Source: Candidatus Sodalis pierantonius str. SOPE
GTDB taxonomy: Bacteria; Pseudomonadota; Gammaproteobacteria; Enterobacterales; Enterobacteriaceae
Reading direction: 5' to 3'
Assembly: GCF_000517405.1 (NCBI RefSeq)
Contig: NZ_CP006568.1
Coordinates: forward strand, 372,001 to 436,000
DNA: 64,000 bases
Positions 27,635 through 36,426 of the stretch are shown here, piece after piece; the stretch's first letter is position 1, and every line of letters starts with the position of its first letter. Below the pieces are notes generated by a model. It did no database searches. It saw only the letters and a list, made by a program, of their open reading frames with translations, and had not been told where the DNA came from. The translations under genes were made by a program, and so were the position numbers.

Positions 27635-28123
27635 GTGTCAGGCATTAACGCTACTTTTACTCGATACCGCGCTGTCGCGGTCATTATTTTGGGGTTGATC
27701 GCCGTGCTGGCGCTCAGCCTGTTCGTCTATCTGCAGCCCGGCGTGAAAAAGGAATTGCTTCCTGTTACGCAGACGGTGGATGGCCTGCCCGCGGAAAACG
27801 ATTTACCGCCGGTGTATTTTCCGTTGGACCCTTTTACCGTCAGTCTACAGCCGGAGGACGGCGATTACGGTGCCATGCTGTATGTCGGTTTGACGTTGCG
27901 TCTGCGGGACGAAAAGACCCGCGAGTTAGTGGAAAGTCAATTACCCGAGTTACGCAATCACCTGATTTTGCTGCTGTCGCAGCAATCCCTCGCCTCGCTC
28001 ACCTCCGCAGCAGACAAGCAGGCATTACTCAAGAAAATAAAGCGCGAGCTCAATCAGCAGCATCCCAACGGTCAGCCGTCTTTCGTGACTGACGTATTTT
28101 TCAACTCATTCATTGTGCGGTGA
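27635..28123 (+). CDS. fliL: Flagellar basal body-associated protein FliL
   Basis: Single-pass inner membrane protein around the stator. 162 residues from a GTG at 27635 (MSGINATFTRYRAVAVIILG). The membrane segment is at about residues 13-32, followed by the periplasmic domain (YFPLDPFTVSLQPEDGDYGAMLYVGLTLRL). It ends FVTDVFFNSFIVR, the family C-terminus. The 132 bases between fliK and fliL hold no gene. Confidence 0.92.
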   Translation: MSGINATFTRYRAVAVIILGLIAVLALSLFVYLQPGVKKELLPVTQTVDGLPAENDLPPVYFPLDPFTVSLQPEDGDYGAMLYVGLTLRLRDEKTRELVESQLPELRNHLILLLSQQSLASLTSAADKQALLKKIKRELNQQHPNGQPSFVTDVFFNSFIVR

Positions 28124-28128
28124 ACGCT

Positions 28129-29142
28129 ATGTCTGAGAAAGAATCCGTCCGCTTCGGCCCTCTTACGCGCAAACAGGCCAAGCAGGAGCTGCGGCAGGCA
28201 CAGGCGCGCGCCGCGCAGCAGACCCCTTTGCAGGCCGGTTCGGGTTCGCCGTTTGATGCCGTGCAACGGCGTCGCCTGGGGGGCGAGCGTCTAAAAGGGC
28301 TGGAAATGATCAACCAGGATTTCGCCGGCCGGTTTCGCCGTGCGCTGTTCACCCTGATGCAGCGTCGCACCGATATCAGCGCGGAAGCGATTTTAATCCA
28401 ACCGTATCGTGAATTCGCCGCCCAGTTGCGTCCGCCCGCCAGCCTGAATCTTATCAGCCTGAAACCGCTGCGGGGCAACACGCTATTCGCCTTCACGCCG
28501 GGACTCATCTTTACCGCGCTCGACACGCTGTTCGGCGGCAACGGGCGGCTGCCCGACACGCAGGAGCGGGCATTTACCCCGGCGGAACAGCGTGTTATCG
28601 ACCGTTTGCTGAAGCTGATGCTGCACGCCTACGGCGACGCCTGGCTGGGGTTACATCCACTTGAGCCGGAATTTATCACCGCGGAAACCTCCTGCCGCTT
28701 TACAGGCTTTAGCGACGGCGAAATGGTCGTGGTCTCCCCGTTCCGGGTCGCTATCGGCGCCATGCAGGGCGAATTCGCCATTATTTTCTCCCAGGCGGCC
28801 CTGGAGTCGCTGCACGAGATGTTGAGTAAACCGCTGCCGGAGCATATCCGCCAGGATCAGGGGCAGTGGCGGCAAAACCTGGCCAGGCAATTGCAGGGCA
28901 CCGAATTGGAGCTTATCGCCCGATTCGCCGACCTGCCTTTGTGCCTGTCGCGGGTCATGGCGCTGCGGCGCGGCGATATCCTGCCGATCCCCCGCCCTGA
29001 ACGGCTGACCGCCTACGTTGACGGTGTACCGGTGTTTCTCGGCAGCTATGGCAGCCTGAACGGGCAGTATGCGCTGCGGGTGGAACACGTGATCAATCAA
29101 GACATTAATCAACTGAACAATAAGGACATTTCTCATGAGTGA
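28129..29142 (+). CDS. fliM: Flagellar motor switch protein FliM, atypical N-terminus
   Basis: C-ring protein between FliG and FliN. From the ATG at 28129 (MSEKESVRFGPLTRKQ) it has 337 residues; a GTG three codons earlier at 28120 overlaps the fliL stop and is an alternative. The CheC-like middle domain (LNLISLKPLRGNTLFAFTPGLIF, LDTLFGGNGRLP) and the C-terminal FliN-binding domain (GDILPIPRPERLTAYVDGVPV) are complete. The usual N-terminal CheY-P-binding peptide (E. coli LSQAEIDALL) is not visible in the first 60 residues, which are instead Lys/Arg/Gln-rich. No chemotaxis genes occur in the window. Confidence 0.92.
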   Translation: MSEKESVRFGPLTRKQAKQELRQAQARAAQQTPLQAGSGSPFDAVQRRRLGGERLKGLEMINQDFAGRFRRALFTLMQRRTDISAEAILIQPYREFAAQLRPPASLNLISLKPLRGNTLFAFTPGLIFTALDTLFGGNGRLPDTQERAFTPAEQRVIDRLLKLMLHAYGDAWLGLHPLEPEFITAETSCRFTGFSDGEMVVVSPFRVAIGAMQGEFAIIFSQAALESLHEMLSKPLPEHIRQDQGQWRQNLARQLQGTELELIARFADLPLCLSRVMALRRGDILPIPRPERLTAYVDGVPVFLGSYGSLNGQYALRVEHVINQDINQLNNKDISHE

Positions 29143-29539
29143 TACCTCACATATGCCCGACGGCGAGGCGCCATTGCACGAAACCGACGCGCAAACCAAT
29201 GGCGATGCGGCACGGCCGGCACCGACCGGACCGGAATTTCCCGCCGCTGACGCCGCCGAAGAGGAATCGCCGCTGAGGGAAGATCTCAGTCTGATTCTGG
29301 ATATTCCGGTAAAGATGACCGTGGAGTTGGGACGTACCCGGATGACCATTCGCGAACTGCTGCACCTAAGTCAGGACGCGGTGGTGCCGCTGGAAGGACT
29401 GGCGGGCGAACCGCTGGATATTCTGATTAACGGCTACCTTATCGCCCGCGGCGAAGTAGTGGTAATGGGAGAACAGTACGGCGTGCGCATCGCCGATATT
29501 GTGACGCCCGCCGAACGTATGCGCCGCTTGAGCCGATAA
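29135..29539 (+). CDS. fliN: Flagellar motor switch protein FliN
   Basis: C-ring component with a SpoA domain. 134 residues: a variable acidic N-terminus, then the conserved LILDIPVKMTVELGRTRMTI and GEVVVMGEQYGVRIADIVT. It overlaps fliM by 8 bases. Confidence 0.94.
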   Translation: MSDTSHMPDGEAPLHETDAQTNGDAARPAPTGPEFPAADAAEEESPLREDLSLILDIPVKMTVELGRTRMTIRELLHLSQDAVVPLEGLAGEPLDILINGYLIARGEVVVMGEQYGVRIADIVTPAERMRRLSR

Positions 29540-29914
29540 ATGAAACAGACCACGTTACAGTCACCCGTCGCCTACGATAGCGGTCACGGCGCGGCGCTTT
29601 TCAATGTGGCCGGCTCGCTGGGCGCGGTGTTGCTGCTGATCCTGTTGCTGCTCAAACTGGCCCGGCGCTTGGGCTATTTCGCGCCCCGTCACGGCGGCCA
29701 GCCGCTGCTCAAAGTCCGCGCCGGTTGCTCCCTTGGCAACCGTGAACGGGTCGTCGTGGTGGAAGCCGGCGAACACTGGCTGGTGCTCGGCGTCACGCCG
29801 GGACGGATCACCCATCTGCATACCCTCCCCGCCGGCGACGCCGCGCCCGAGGAGCTGCCGCCGACTTTCTCGACGCTGTGCGCGCGAGGGCGCCAATCGC
29901 GGGAGACGACATGA
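29540..29914 (+). CDS. fliO: Flagellar export apparatus protein FliO
   Basis: Membrane scaffold for FliP assembly. 124 residues; ATG immediately follows the fliN stop. One hydrophobic segment at about residues 24-42 (AGSLGAVLLLILLLLKLA), followed by the cytoplasmic SLGNRERVVVVEAGEHWLVLGVTPG typical of FliO. Stop overlaps the fliP ATG (ATGA). Confidence 0.92.
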   Translation: MKQTTLQSPVAYDSGHGAALFNVAGSLGAVLLLILLLLKLARRLGYFAPRHGGQPLLKVRAGCSLGNRERVVVVEAGEHWLVLGVTPGRITHLHTLPAGDAAPEELPPTFSTLCARGRQSRETT

Positions 29915-30711
29915 GCATGCCGACCCTGCGCGCCTCGCTTCGCGCGCGCCGCGGGACGGCGGGCGGCGTTTGGCCATTTTGGCTGCTGCTGGCGCTACCG
30001 CTGCTGCTGCTGCCCTACCAGGCTGCCCACGCCGCGGAACAGGGATTGTTACAAATACACACCCTGCCCGACGGCGGCCAGCGCTGGTCGCTGCCGGTAC
30101 AAACGCTGGTATTGCTGACATCGCTCACTTTTTTACCGGCGGCGCTGCTGCTGATGTCGGGGTTTACCCGCATCATTATCGTGCTGGGCATCCTGCGCAA
30201 CGCATTGGGTACGCCTTCCGCCCCACCCAATCAGGTCCTGCTCGGGCTGGCGTTATGTTTAACCTTTTTCGTCATGTCGCCCGTGCTGGACAGCATTTAT
30301 CGCGATGCTTATCTGCCGTTTTCCAAGGATCAGATCGGTATGGAAACGGCGGTGCAGCGGGCGGCGCAGCCGCTGCGCCAGTTTATGCTGACCCAAACGC
30401 GGAAAACGGATTTGTCACTCTACGCCCGCCTGGGAAAACAGACAGAGCTCGCGGGCCCGGAGCAGGTGCCGATGCGCATCCTGCTGCCGGCGTTTGTTAC
30501 CAGCGAACTCAAGACCGCCTTTCAAATTGGCTTCACGCTGTTTATTCCGTTTCTGATTATCGATCTGGTCATCGCCAGCGTCCTGATGGCGCTGGGCATG
30601 ATGATGTTGCCGCCCACCACGGTGTCGCTGCCGTTTAAGCTGATGCTGTTCGTGATGGTGGACGGCTGGCAACTCTTGCTCGGGTCGCTGGCCCAAAGCT
30701 TTTTCAGTTAA
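29911..30711 (+). CDS. fliP: Flagellar export gate protein FliP
   Basis: Core of the type III export gate. The ATG at 29911 (overlapping the fliO stop) gives 266 residues with a cleavable signal (LLLALPLLLLPYQAAHAAEQ). The FliP signature segments follow: LTFLPAALLLMSGFTRIIIVLGILRNALGT and, near the end, FKLMLFVMVDGWQLLLGSL. Intact; E. coli 245 residues. Confidence 0.95.
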   Translation: MSMPTLRASLRARRGTAGGVWPFWLLLALPLLLLPYQAAHAAEQGLLQIHTLPDGGQRWSLPVQTLVLLTSLTFLPAALLLMSGFTRIIIVLGILRNALGTPSAPPNQVLLGLALCLTFFVMSPVLDSIYRDAYLPFSKDQIGMETAVQRAAQPLRQFMLTQTRKTDLSLYARLGKQTELAGPEQVPMRILLPAFVTSELKTAFQIGFTLFIPFLIIDLVIASVLMALGMMMLPPTTVSLPFKLMLFVMVDGWQLLLGSLAQSFFS

Positions 30712-30729
30712 CCTAAACGAGGCCTTTCC

Positions 30730-31000
30730 ATGACGCCGGAAGCGGTAATGACGCTGGGTTTTGACGCAATGAAAGTCGGGTTGGCGCTCTCCACTCCGCC
30801 GCTGTTGGCCGCCATGGTCACCGGGCTTACTGGTAAGCCTGCTGCAGGCGTCCACCCAGATAAACGAGATGACGCTGTCGTTCATCCCGAAAATTCTGGC
30901 GGTCATTACCTCGCTGGTTATCGCCGGTCCCTGGATGCTCAGCCTGCTGCTGGATTATATGCGTACGCTATTCAGCCAACTGCCGTATTCGATAGGGTAA
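30730..31000 (+). pseudogene. fliQ: Flagellar export gate protein FliQ, +1 frameshift
   Basis: Small two-helix gate protein (E. coli 89 residues). The N-terminal part MTPEAVMTLGFDAMKVGLAL to AAMVTGL is in frame 1. One extra base (A at 30829) moves the remainder, LVSLLQASTQINEMTLSFI to YMRTLFSQLPYSIG, into another frame ending at TAA 30998-31000. Translation from the fliQ ATG therefore misses that stop and runs through into fliR in frame. Loss of FliQ would abolish export. Confidence 0.93.
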
Positions 31001-31005
31001 GGGCC

Positions 31006-31794
31006 ATGCTGGACTTAACCGCCCTGCCAGCCGCCATCGGCCCGCATTTCTGGCCGCTGGCGCGTTTACTGGGGCTTTTCGTCAGCGCGCCGCTGCTCAG
31101 CGAGAAGATAATCACGAATAAAGTCAAAATCGGCTTGGCGGTGCTGATTACGCTGCTGATTGCCCCCGGACTGGAGCCGGTGGCCACCCCTCTGGTTTCC
31201 GCGGCGGGGCTGTGGCTCATCATGGTGCAGCTTATCATTGGCGTAACGGTGGGGCTGACGTTGCAGTTCGCCTTTAGCGCCATGCGCTTCGCCGGCGAAG
31301 TGATCGGTTTGCAGATGGGGCTCTCGTTCGCCACCTTCTTCGACCCCTTCAGCGGACCGAACTCCCCGATTATCGCCCGCTTGTTCAATGTGTTGTTGCT
31401 GTTGCTGTTTGTCTCTCTCGACGCGCACCTGCTGATGATTGACGTGCTGGTCGACACTTTCCAACTGCTGCCCATCGCGCCGCTGCCCCTTAACGGCGAA
31501 AATTTCCTGGCGCTGGCGCGCGCCGCCGGCCTGTTGTTTTCCTGTGGTTTAATGCTGGCGCTGCCGGCAATGACGCTACTGCTGTTGCTTAATATTACTT
31601 TGGGGGTGCTGAACCGATTAACACCGCAATTCTCCGTGTTTGTCATTGGCTTTCCGCTAACGCTCGGCGGCGGACTGCTGGCGCTGATGCTGGTCATGCC
31701 GTTGTTGGCAACCTTCGCCGAAGGGCTATTGAGCACGCTGTTTCAACAACTTTCCGCCATTCTCGCCGCGATGGGCGGCGGCCAGCAGGCATAA
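31006..31794 (+). CDS. fliR: Flagellar export gate protein FliR
   Basis: Gate protein of the export apparatus. 262 residues from the ATG at 31006 (MLDLTALPAAIGPHFWPLARL), about six hydrophobic helices, with the conserved GEVIGLQMGLSFATFFDP and FVIGFPLTLGGGLLAL. Frame intact; it is also the C-terminal part of the run-on frame from fliQ. Last gene of the fliF-R operon. Confidence 0.94.
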   Translation: MLDLTALPAAIGPHFWPLARLLGLFVSAPLLSEKIITNKVKIGLAVLITLLIAPGLEPVATPLVSAAGLWLIMVQLIIGVTVGLTLQFAFSAMRFAGEVIGLQMGLSFATFFDPFSGPNSPIIARLFNVLLLLLFVSLDAHLLMIDVLVDTFQLLPIAPLPLNGENFLALARAAGLLFSCGLMLALPAMTLLLLLNITLGVLNRLTPQFSVFVIGFPLTLGGGLLALMLVMPLLATFAEGLLSTLFQQLSAILAAMGGGQQA

Positions 31795-31824
31795 AAAACC
31801 GGCGCGAAAACGTCTCAGCGCCGG
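31793..31824 (-). terminator. Terminator of the flgKL transcript
   Basis: A 7-bp GC stem (CCGGCGC with GCGCCGG, 31799-31805 and 31818-31824) is followed on the minus strand by six T (A at 31793-31798, overlapping the fliR end). It lies 20 bases past the flgL stop between convergent fliR and flgL. Confidence 0.85.
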
Positions 31825-31843
31825 CGCTAGCCTAAGCGGACAC

Positions 31844-32782
31844 TTACTTCATCAGGTTGAATAACGACATGTTTTGCATCATTTGAAACACCATCATCGA
31901 GGAATCCATCGCGACTTGGGATAATTGCAGCTCCGTCACCAGGGCTATTTGCGAACCCGTATCCTGCCCCAGCCCTTGTTGCAGTCGATCGGTTATCCCC
32001 TCGCGTTGGCTTACGCCGGCAGCGTCAAGGTTGTCGAGCAGTTGCAGATTAAGACCGGAAACCACCTGCGCATTACCGACATTATCTTCTGTCTTTCTTA
32101 CCGCGCTACGGGCGGCGTCCATTATCGCTTTCAGTTCCTCTCCCGGCCATGCGCCGCCCCCTTCATTTCCCGCATCGCTTTTTAGCGCGCCGATAAGCGC
32201 ATCCAGTTTTTTGAAAACCGTATCCTGCCCCTCGATATTGAAAATATCGCTGCCGATATGGCCAATTTTCATCTCCCGGCCTTCGTCAACCTGCTGGCCG
32301 ATAGCGGTACCGCCGCCCTGATAAACGATATCATCGCTGCCCTGCGCTTTTTGAAAAGGCTTCACATCGGCTTTATAGCCGGCAAAGATATAATTGCCGC
32401 TGGTGTCCTGCGCATTAGCGCTGGCGAGGAGATCGTCGCGCAGGCCCTCTAATTCCTGAATTATCGGCGCGAGATCCCCCGCCGGTTTCTGGATGGCCAT
32501 GATTTTGGCGTTGATGGCGGAGAGCGTGTTGGTGACCGTTTGCAGCGTATCGCCCTCTTTCGTTAGCACGGCCCGGGCATAACCGCGCGTGCCGCTGTAA
32601 TAATCCAGCTGCGCCAGGGCGTTACGATAGGTCACCACGTCCATCGCCGCGGCGGGATCGTCGGACGGGCGCAATACCCGGGTATTGGCGCTCAAATGCA
32701 TGGCCACATCATTAAAGCGGGACGCGGAGCTCATGATGAACTGGGTTTGCTGTTGATACATATAATGGGTGCTGAGATTCAT
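31844..32782 (-). CDS. flgL: Hook-filament junction protein 2 (HAP3) FlgL
   Basis: Junction protein between FlgK and flagellin; flagellin-like N and C termini. 312 residues (E. coli 317), MNLSTHYMYQQQTQFIMSSASRFNDVAMHLS at the start and MMVFQMMQNMSLFNLMK at the end. The conserved LRPSDDPAAAMDVVTYRNALAQLDYY is present. Same transcript as flgK, 57 bases downstream. Intact. Confidence 0.94.
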   Translation of the reverse strand: MNLSTHYMYQQQTQFIMSSASRFNDVAMHLSANTRVLRPSDDPAAAMDVVTYRNALAQLDYYSGTRGYARAVLTKEGDTLQTVTNTLSAINAKIMAIQKPAGDLAPIIQELEGLRDDLLASANAQDTSGNYIFAGYKADVKPFQKAQGSDDIVYQGGGTAIGQQVDEGREMKIGHIGSDIFNIEGQDTVFKKLDALIGALKSDAGNEGGGAWPGEELKAIMDAARSAVRKTEDNVGNAQVVSGLNLQLLDNLDAAGVSQREGITDRLQQGLGQDTGSQIALVTELQLSQVAMDSSMMVFQMMQNMSLFNLMK

Positions 32783-32839
32783 TATTTACCTCATCAAGTG
32801 GGTGACGTAGTGCCGGCACTTGGGCCACGTGGTGGCGAT

Positions 32840-34510
32840 TTAGCGGATAGTAAGCAGGGTATCCAGCAGTGAATTAGCGGTTTGCAGCACCTGGGCGCTA
32901 GCATTGTAATACTGCCGGAACATTTCCATTTGAACGTATTCTTGGTTGAGATTGACCCCGGTTTTCTCACTGCGCTCCACGTAGGCATCCTGGAAGGCTT
33001 TCTCCTGCGAGCTGGCCGTTTCCATCAAATTGCGGGTGGTGGTGCCGACATAGCCAATCAGACCGGCGTAGGCGTCACTCAGCGTAGCGCCATTGATTAA
33101 TTTATCATGCTGGATATTGCCGAGCGCAATGCTGTTACCGTTGTTGCCTGTCTCTTTACCGTCCGTATCTTGGGGATCTTTTTCGCTGGCGGCGGCAATT
33201 TCATCACCGTTTTTGATGCTCACCGCCATGCTGTCGGCAATACCGTTGAACGGATTTAATTGATAACTATCGCCCTCTTGCGCATCACCCTTCACCGCGA
33301 CCGTGACCCCCTCGAACGTCAATTTACCGTCGACGAAGGTGGACTCTACTTTTCTGCCGTCAGCGGTGCCAGTGACCTGCCACGTGCCGTTCTCGAAGCG
33401 CAGGGTATATTCCTGCGGTTTCGCCACCCCGCCCTCGGTGGCCGGGTCGGTATTGAGTGCGGTCACCGAAAGGCTGGCTTCGCCTTGGTTTTTCCCGTTG
33501 GCGATGGCGTTGGGTAACGCGTAGCTGAATAGGTTCTTACCCTTTTCGCCGTTAGCGTCATAGCCTTGCTTGTTCACCTCGTTGAAGCGGTGACTTAAAT
33601 GCCGCGCCAGCTCATTTAACCGGTCACGGATCTCCGGCAAGTCCTGATTGCGAAACGCCAGTAGCCCGCCCAGAACGCCCTTGTCCAGTAGACTATCCTG
33701 TAGAGGGATAATGGCGTTTTCAGCATCGCGATAGGCAATCACCTGGCGCCCCGGGTTATTATTATCGGTCGTGACTTCCAGCGCGTTGGCCTTGTCGCCG
33801 CTCACCAGCATATGACCATTACTCAACGTGACGTTGACCGCCCCGGTGCGGCTGTCAATCTGCGTGTTGATGCCGGTTTGCTGGCTCAGCGCCTGTAACA
33901 GCGCATCACGCCTGTCCAGCAGATCGTAAGCGCCGCCGCCGTCAATGCTCTGTCGGTTGCTAATCTCCCGATTCAAACTTGCCAGTTGGCCGGTCAATTG
34001 ATTGATGACGTTAACCGACTGCCGGATGTCCTGATTATTTTTCTGCTCTTGTTTGATGAGCTCATCGCTGAGTTTATTGAAGCGTCCGGTCAGTTCTTTA
34101 AGGGCCGTAAACGCACTACTGCGGTAGTTACCGTTCGTCGGCACTTTGCTGATGTTCTTCAGCGCGTTGAACAAGCTGTTAAGCTTGGTATCAATCCCGT
34201 TGTCGGTTCTGCTGAACTCCAGATCCAGCGAACTCATCTTGTCATAATGCGCGCCGCTGACCCGCAGCAAGGTTTCCGTCCCCCGCACCCGCTCATTGGC
34301 ATATTCATCGAAAGCGCGGGCAACCCCCTCCACGCGCACGCCGTTGCCGATATAGCCCGTTGCGGTCACTCTTCCCCCCGCAGCGCCCAATATAATGTTT
34401 TGCCGGCTGTAATTGGGGTTGGTGGCGTTGGCGAGGTTGTTGCCGATGACGCTCAGCGCCTGCTGTCCGGTTTGCAAACCGCTGCTGGCAATATAATAAA
34501 GGTTTAGCAT
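32840..34510 (-). CDS. flgK: Hook-filament junction protein 1 (HAP1) FlgK
   Basis: First junction protein at the hook tip. 556 residues (E. coli 547), beginning MLNLYYIASSGLQTGQQALSVIGNNLANATNPNYSRQ, the axial-protein N-terminal motif. It ends VLQTANSLLDTLLTIR. It is transcribed from a sigma-28 promoter upstream of the ATG. Frame intact. Confidence 0.95.
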   Translation of the reverse strand: MLNLYYIASSGLQTGQQALSVIGNNLANATNPNYSRQNIILGAAGGRVTATGYIGNGVRVEGVARAFDEYANERVRGTETLLRVSGAHYDKMSSLDLEFSRTDNGIDTKLNSLFNALKNISKVPTNGNYRSSAFTALKELTGRFNKLSDELIKQEQKNNQDIRQSVNVINQLTGQLASLNREISNRQSIDGGGAYDLLDRRDALLQALSQQTGINTQIDSRTGAVNVTLSNGHMLVSGDKANALEVTTDNNNPGRQVIAYRDAENAIIPLQDSLLDKGVLGGLLAFRNQDLPEIRDRLNELARHLSHRFNEVNKQGYDANGEKGKNLFSYALPNAIANGKNQGEASLSVTALNTDPATEGGVAKPQEYTLRFENGTWQVTGTADGRKVESTFVDGKLTFEGVTVAVKGDAQEGDSYQLNPFNGIADSMAVSIKNGDEIAAASEKDPQDTDGKETGNNGNSIALGNIQHDKLINGATLSDAYAGLIGYVGTTTRNLMETASSQEKAFQDAYVERSEKTGVNLNQEYVQMEMFRQYYNASAQVLQTANSLLDTLLTIR

Positions 34511-34582
34511 AAGGGTACCCGCTCCTGGTCAGAATGTGGCCGGCCAGCCAAAGCGTTGACGACCGGCGAGGGCTTATTTTCC

Positions 34583-34609
34583 TTATCGGCCGGCGGGGAA
34601 AAAACTCAA
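34583..34609 (-). promoter_or_regulatory. Sigma-28 (FliA) promoter of flgKL
   Basis: On the minus strand TTGAGTTT, 11 bases, then GCCGATAA (perfect -10). It lies 73 bases upstream of the flgK ATG and just past the flgJ stop, the expected class-3 position. Confidence 0.87.
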
Positions 34610-34618
34610 GCGCGCCGC

Positions 34619-35299
34619 TCAGAAAAGCGTGGCGAGATCGTGCTGATAGGCCGCCTGCGCGCGCTGCCCAACCGTTTTCAATTGCGCGATGATAGTGATC
34701 AATTTGTCGGCATAATGCGGATCGGTGGCATAGCCGGAGGATTGCAGCGATCGGGCCGCCTGTTCCGGCGTGCTGGCCTGCATGACCCGTCGATAACGGG
34801 TGTTTTCCGTCAGCAACCGCGTATAATCCCGCAGCGCCTCACCATAAGAGGCATAGACGCGAAATTTCGCCTTCACTTTCTGCATGACCCCGTCCACCCA
34901 TTCGGTCGTGGTAATTTGCGTGCTTTCGCCCCGCCAACCGGCATCCGCTTTTATGCCAAATAAATTGTGGCTTGGCGCGCCGTGGGCGGTTCTGATTTTC
35001 CGCGCTCCCCATCCCGATTCCAGCGCCGCCTGCGCCAGCCCCACTCCGCGGGCCGTCAAATCCTGCGCCAGCTGTTGGTCGTACAGCGAGGTATAGAGCT
35101 GGGTTTGGGCGCTGGTCAGCAGTCCCTCCTGCGGGAGCGTCGCGCGCATGCTCTTGAGCATCATGTCCACAAACAGCCCCTCGACCTGGCGCGCAGCGTC
35201 CGCGACCCCCTGACTCGACGCCTGCGCGGCGCGGATTTTCATGGCCCCCAGTTGGGAAAAATCCAGCGTGGAGCCGAACAATGGGATGCCGTCACTCAT
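34619..35299 (-). CDS. flgJ: FlgJ rod cap/peptidoglycan hydrolase with large in-frame deletion
   Basis: FlgJ is a bifunctional rod-assembly factor: an N-terminal rod-capping domain and a C-terminal muramidase (GH73). The ATG at 35299 overlaps the flgI TAA by one base. Only 226 residues remain against 313 in E. coli. The N-terminal domain (ARQVEGLFVDMMLKSMRATLP, LYTSLYDQQLAQDLTARGVGLA) joins directly to the middle of the muramidase domain at AQAALESGWGARKIR. The linker and about 35 residues of hydrolase are gone (junction near plus 35028-35040, CTGGCGCA). The catalytic Glu of ALESGWG and the C-terminus GYATDPHYADKL remain. The hydrolase is probably inactive or weak. Confidence 0.9.
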   Translation of the reverse strand: MSDGIPLFGSTLDFSQLGAMKIRAAQASSQGVADAARQVEGLFVDMMLKSMRATLPQEGLLTSAQTQLYTSLYDQQLAQDLTARGVGLAQAALESGWGARKIRTAHGAPSHNLFGIKADAGWRGESTQITTTEWVDGVMQKVKAKFRVYASYGEALRDYTRLLTENTRYRRVMQASTPEQAARSLQSSGYATDPHYADKLITIIAQLKTVGQRAQAAYQHDLATLF

Positions 35300-36417
35300 T
35301 AGTTGATTTCCAATTTGGCGTTTAAACAACCGGCGCTTTGCATAGACTGCAAAATTGCCATCAAATCATTCGGCGTAGCGCCGATGCCGTTTAGCGCGCT
35401 GACAACATCATTGAGATTCGCGCCGGCGTCGATTTGCTGCAGAGCGCCCCCTTCATTGCGCACGTTGATCGCGGTGTCCGGCACCACCACCGTGTGTCCG
35501 CCGCCGAAAGGCGTGTTAGGCTGACTGACCTTATAGGTCCGATTGACTTCGACCGTCAGCTCGTCATGGGCCACGGCGCAGCTACCCAGCACCACGTCCC
35601 GGTTCATCACCACCGAGCCGGTACGCGAATTGATCACCACCACCGCATCGGTGGGGCCAAGCGTAATGGGGATATTTTGCAAGCTGGCCAGGAAACGGAC
35701 TTTGCCCGGCCCGTCGCGCGGTACGGCGACGTTAATCGTGCGGCTATCCAGCGGCAGGGCGCTACGGCGGCCGAAATGACGATTGATGGCGTCGCTTATT
35801 TGCTGCGCCAGCGAAAAGTCGTCATTATTCAACTGTAACATAATGACGTTGCCGCCGGCAAAATCCGCCGGCACGCTACGCTCGACGATGGCGCCGCCGC
35901 TGATACGTCCGCCGTTTAATTGATTCACCTGCACCCGATTGCCGCCGGCCTGCGCGCCGGAACCGGAGACCAGTATATTGCCCTGCGCCAGCGCATAAAC
36001 CTGGTTATCCACGCCCTTCAACGGCGTCATCAATAACGTCCCGCCGCGCAAACTTTTGGCGCTGCCGAGCGAGGAGACCACCACATCGATCTTCTGGCCG
36101 GCGCGGGCAAAAGCGGGCAATTTAGCCGTTACCATCACCGCCGCGACGTTTTTCAGCTGCATGTTGGTTCCCGTCGGCACGGTGACGCCCAGTTGGGAAA
36201 GCATATTGCGCAGGCTTTGCGTGGTGAACGGCGTCTGGGTGGTCTGGTCGCCGGTGCCGTCCAGGCCCACCACCAGACCGTAGCCGATCAACGCATTCTC
36301 CCTCACGCCCAATACCGTGGTGAGGTCGCGAATACGCTCCGCCTGAATGGACGGCGCTAGCAACAGCCCGGCCACCGCGCAGAGGGATAACATCATTCTC
36401 ACAACCGATTTGTTCAT
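35299..36417 (-). CDS. flgI: Flagellar P-ring protein FlgI
   Basis: Periplasmic P ring around the rod. 372 residues (E. coli 365) with a signal peptide MNKSVVRMMLSLCAVAGLLLAPSIQA. It continues ERIRDLTTVLGVRENALIGYGLVVGLDGTGD and NMLSQLGVTVPTGTNMQLKNVAAVMVTA, the family signatures. Intact; needs FlgA, which is truncated here, for assembly. Confidence 0.95.
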   Translation of the reverse strand: MNKSVVRMMLSLCAVAGLLLAPSIQAERIRDLTTVLGVRENALIGYGLVVGLDGTGDQTTQTPFTTQSLRNMLSQLGVTVPTGTNMQLKNVAAVMVTAKLPAFARAGQKIDVVVSSLGSAKSLRGGTLLMTPLKGVDNQVYALAQGNILVSGSGAQAGGNRVQVNQLNGGRISGGAIVERSVPADFAGGNVIMLQLNNDDFSLAQQISDAINRHFGRRSALPLDSRTINVAVPRDGPGKVRFLASLQNIPITLGPTDAVVVINSRTGSVVMNRDVVLGSCAVAHDELTVEVNRTYKVSQPNTPFGGGHTVVVPDTAINVRNEGGALQQIDAGANLNDVVSALNGIGATPNDLMAILQSMQSAGCLNAKLEIN

Positions 36418-36426
36418 TCCTTATCC

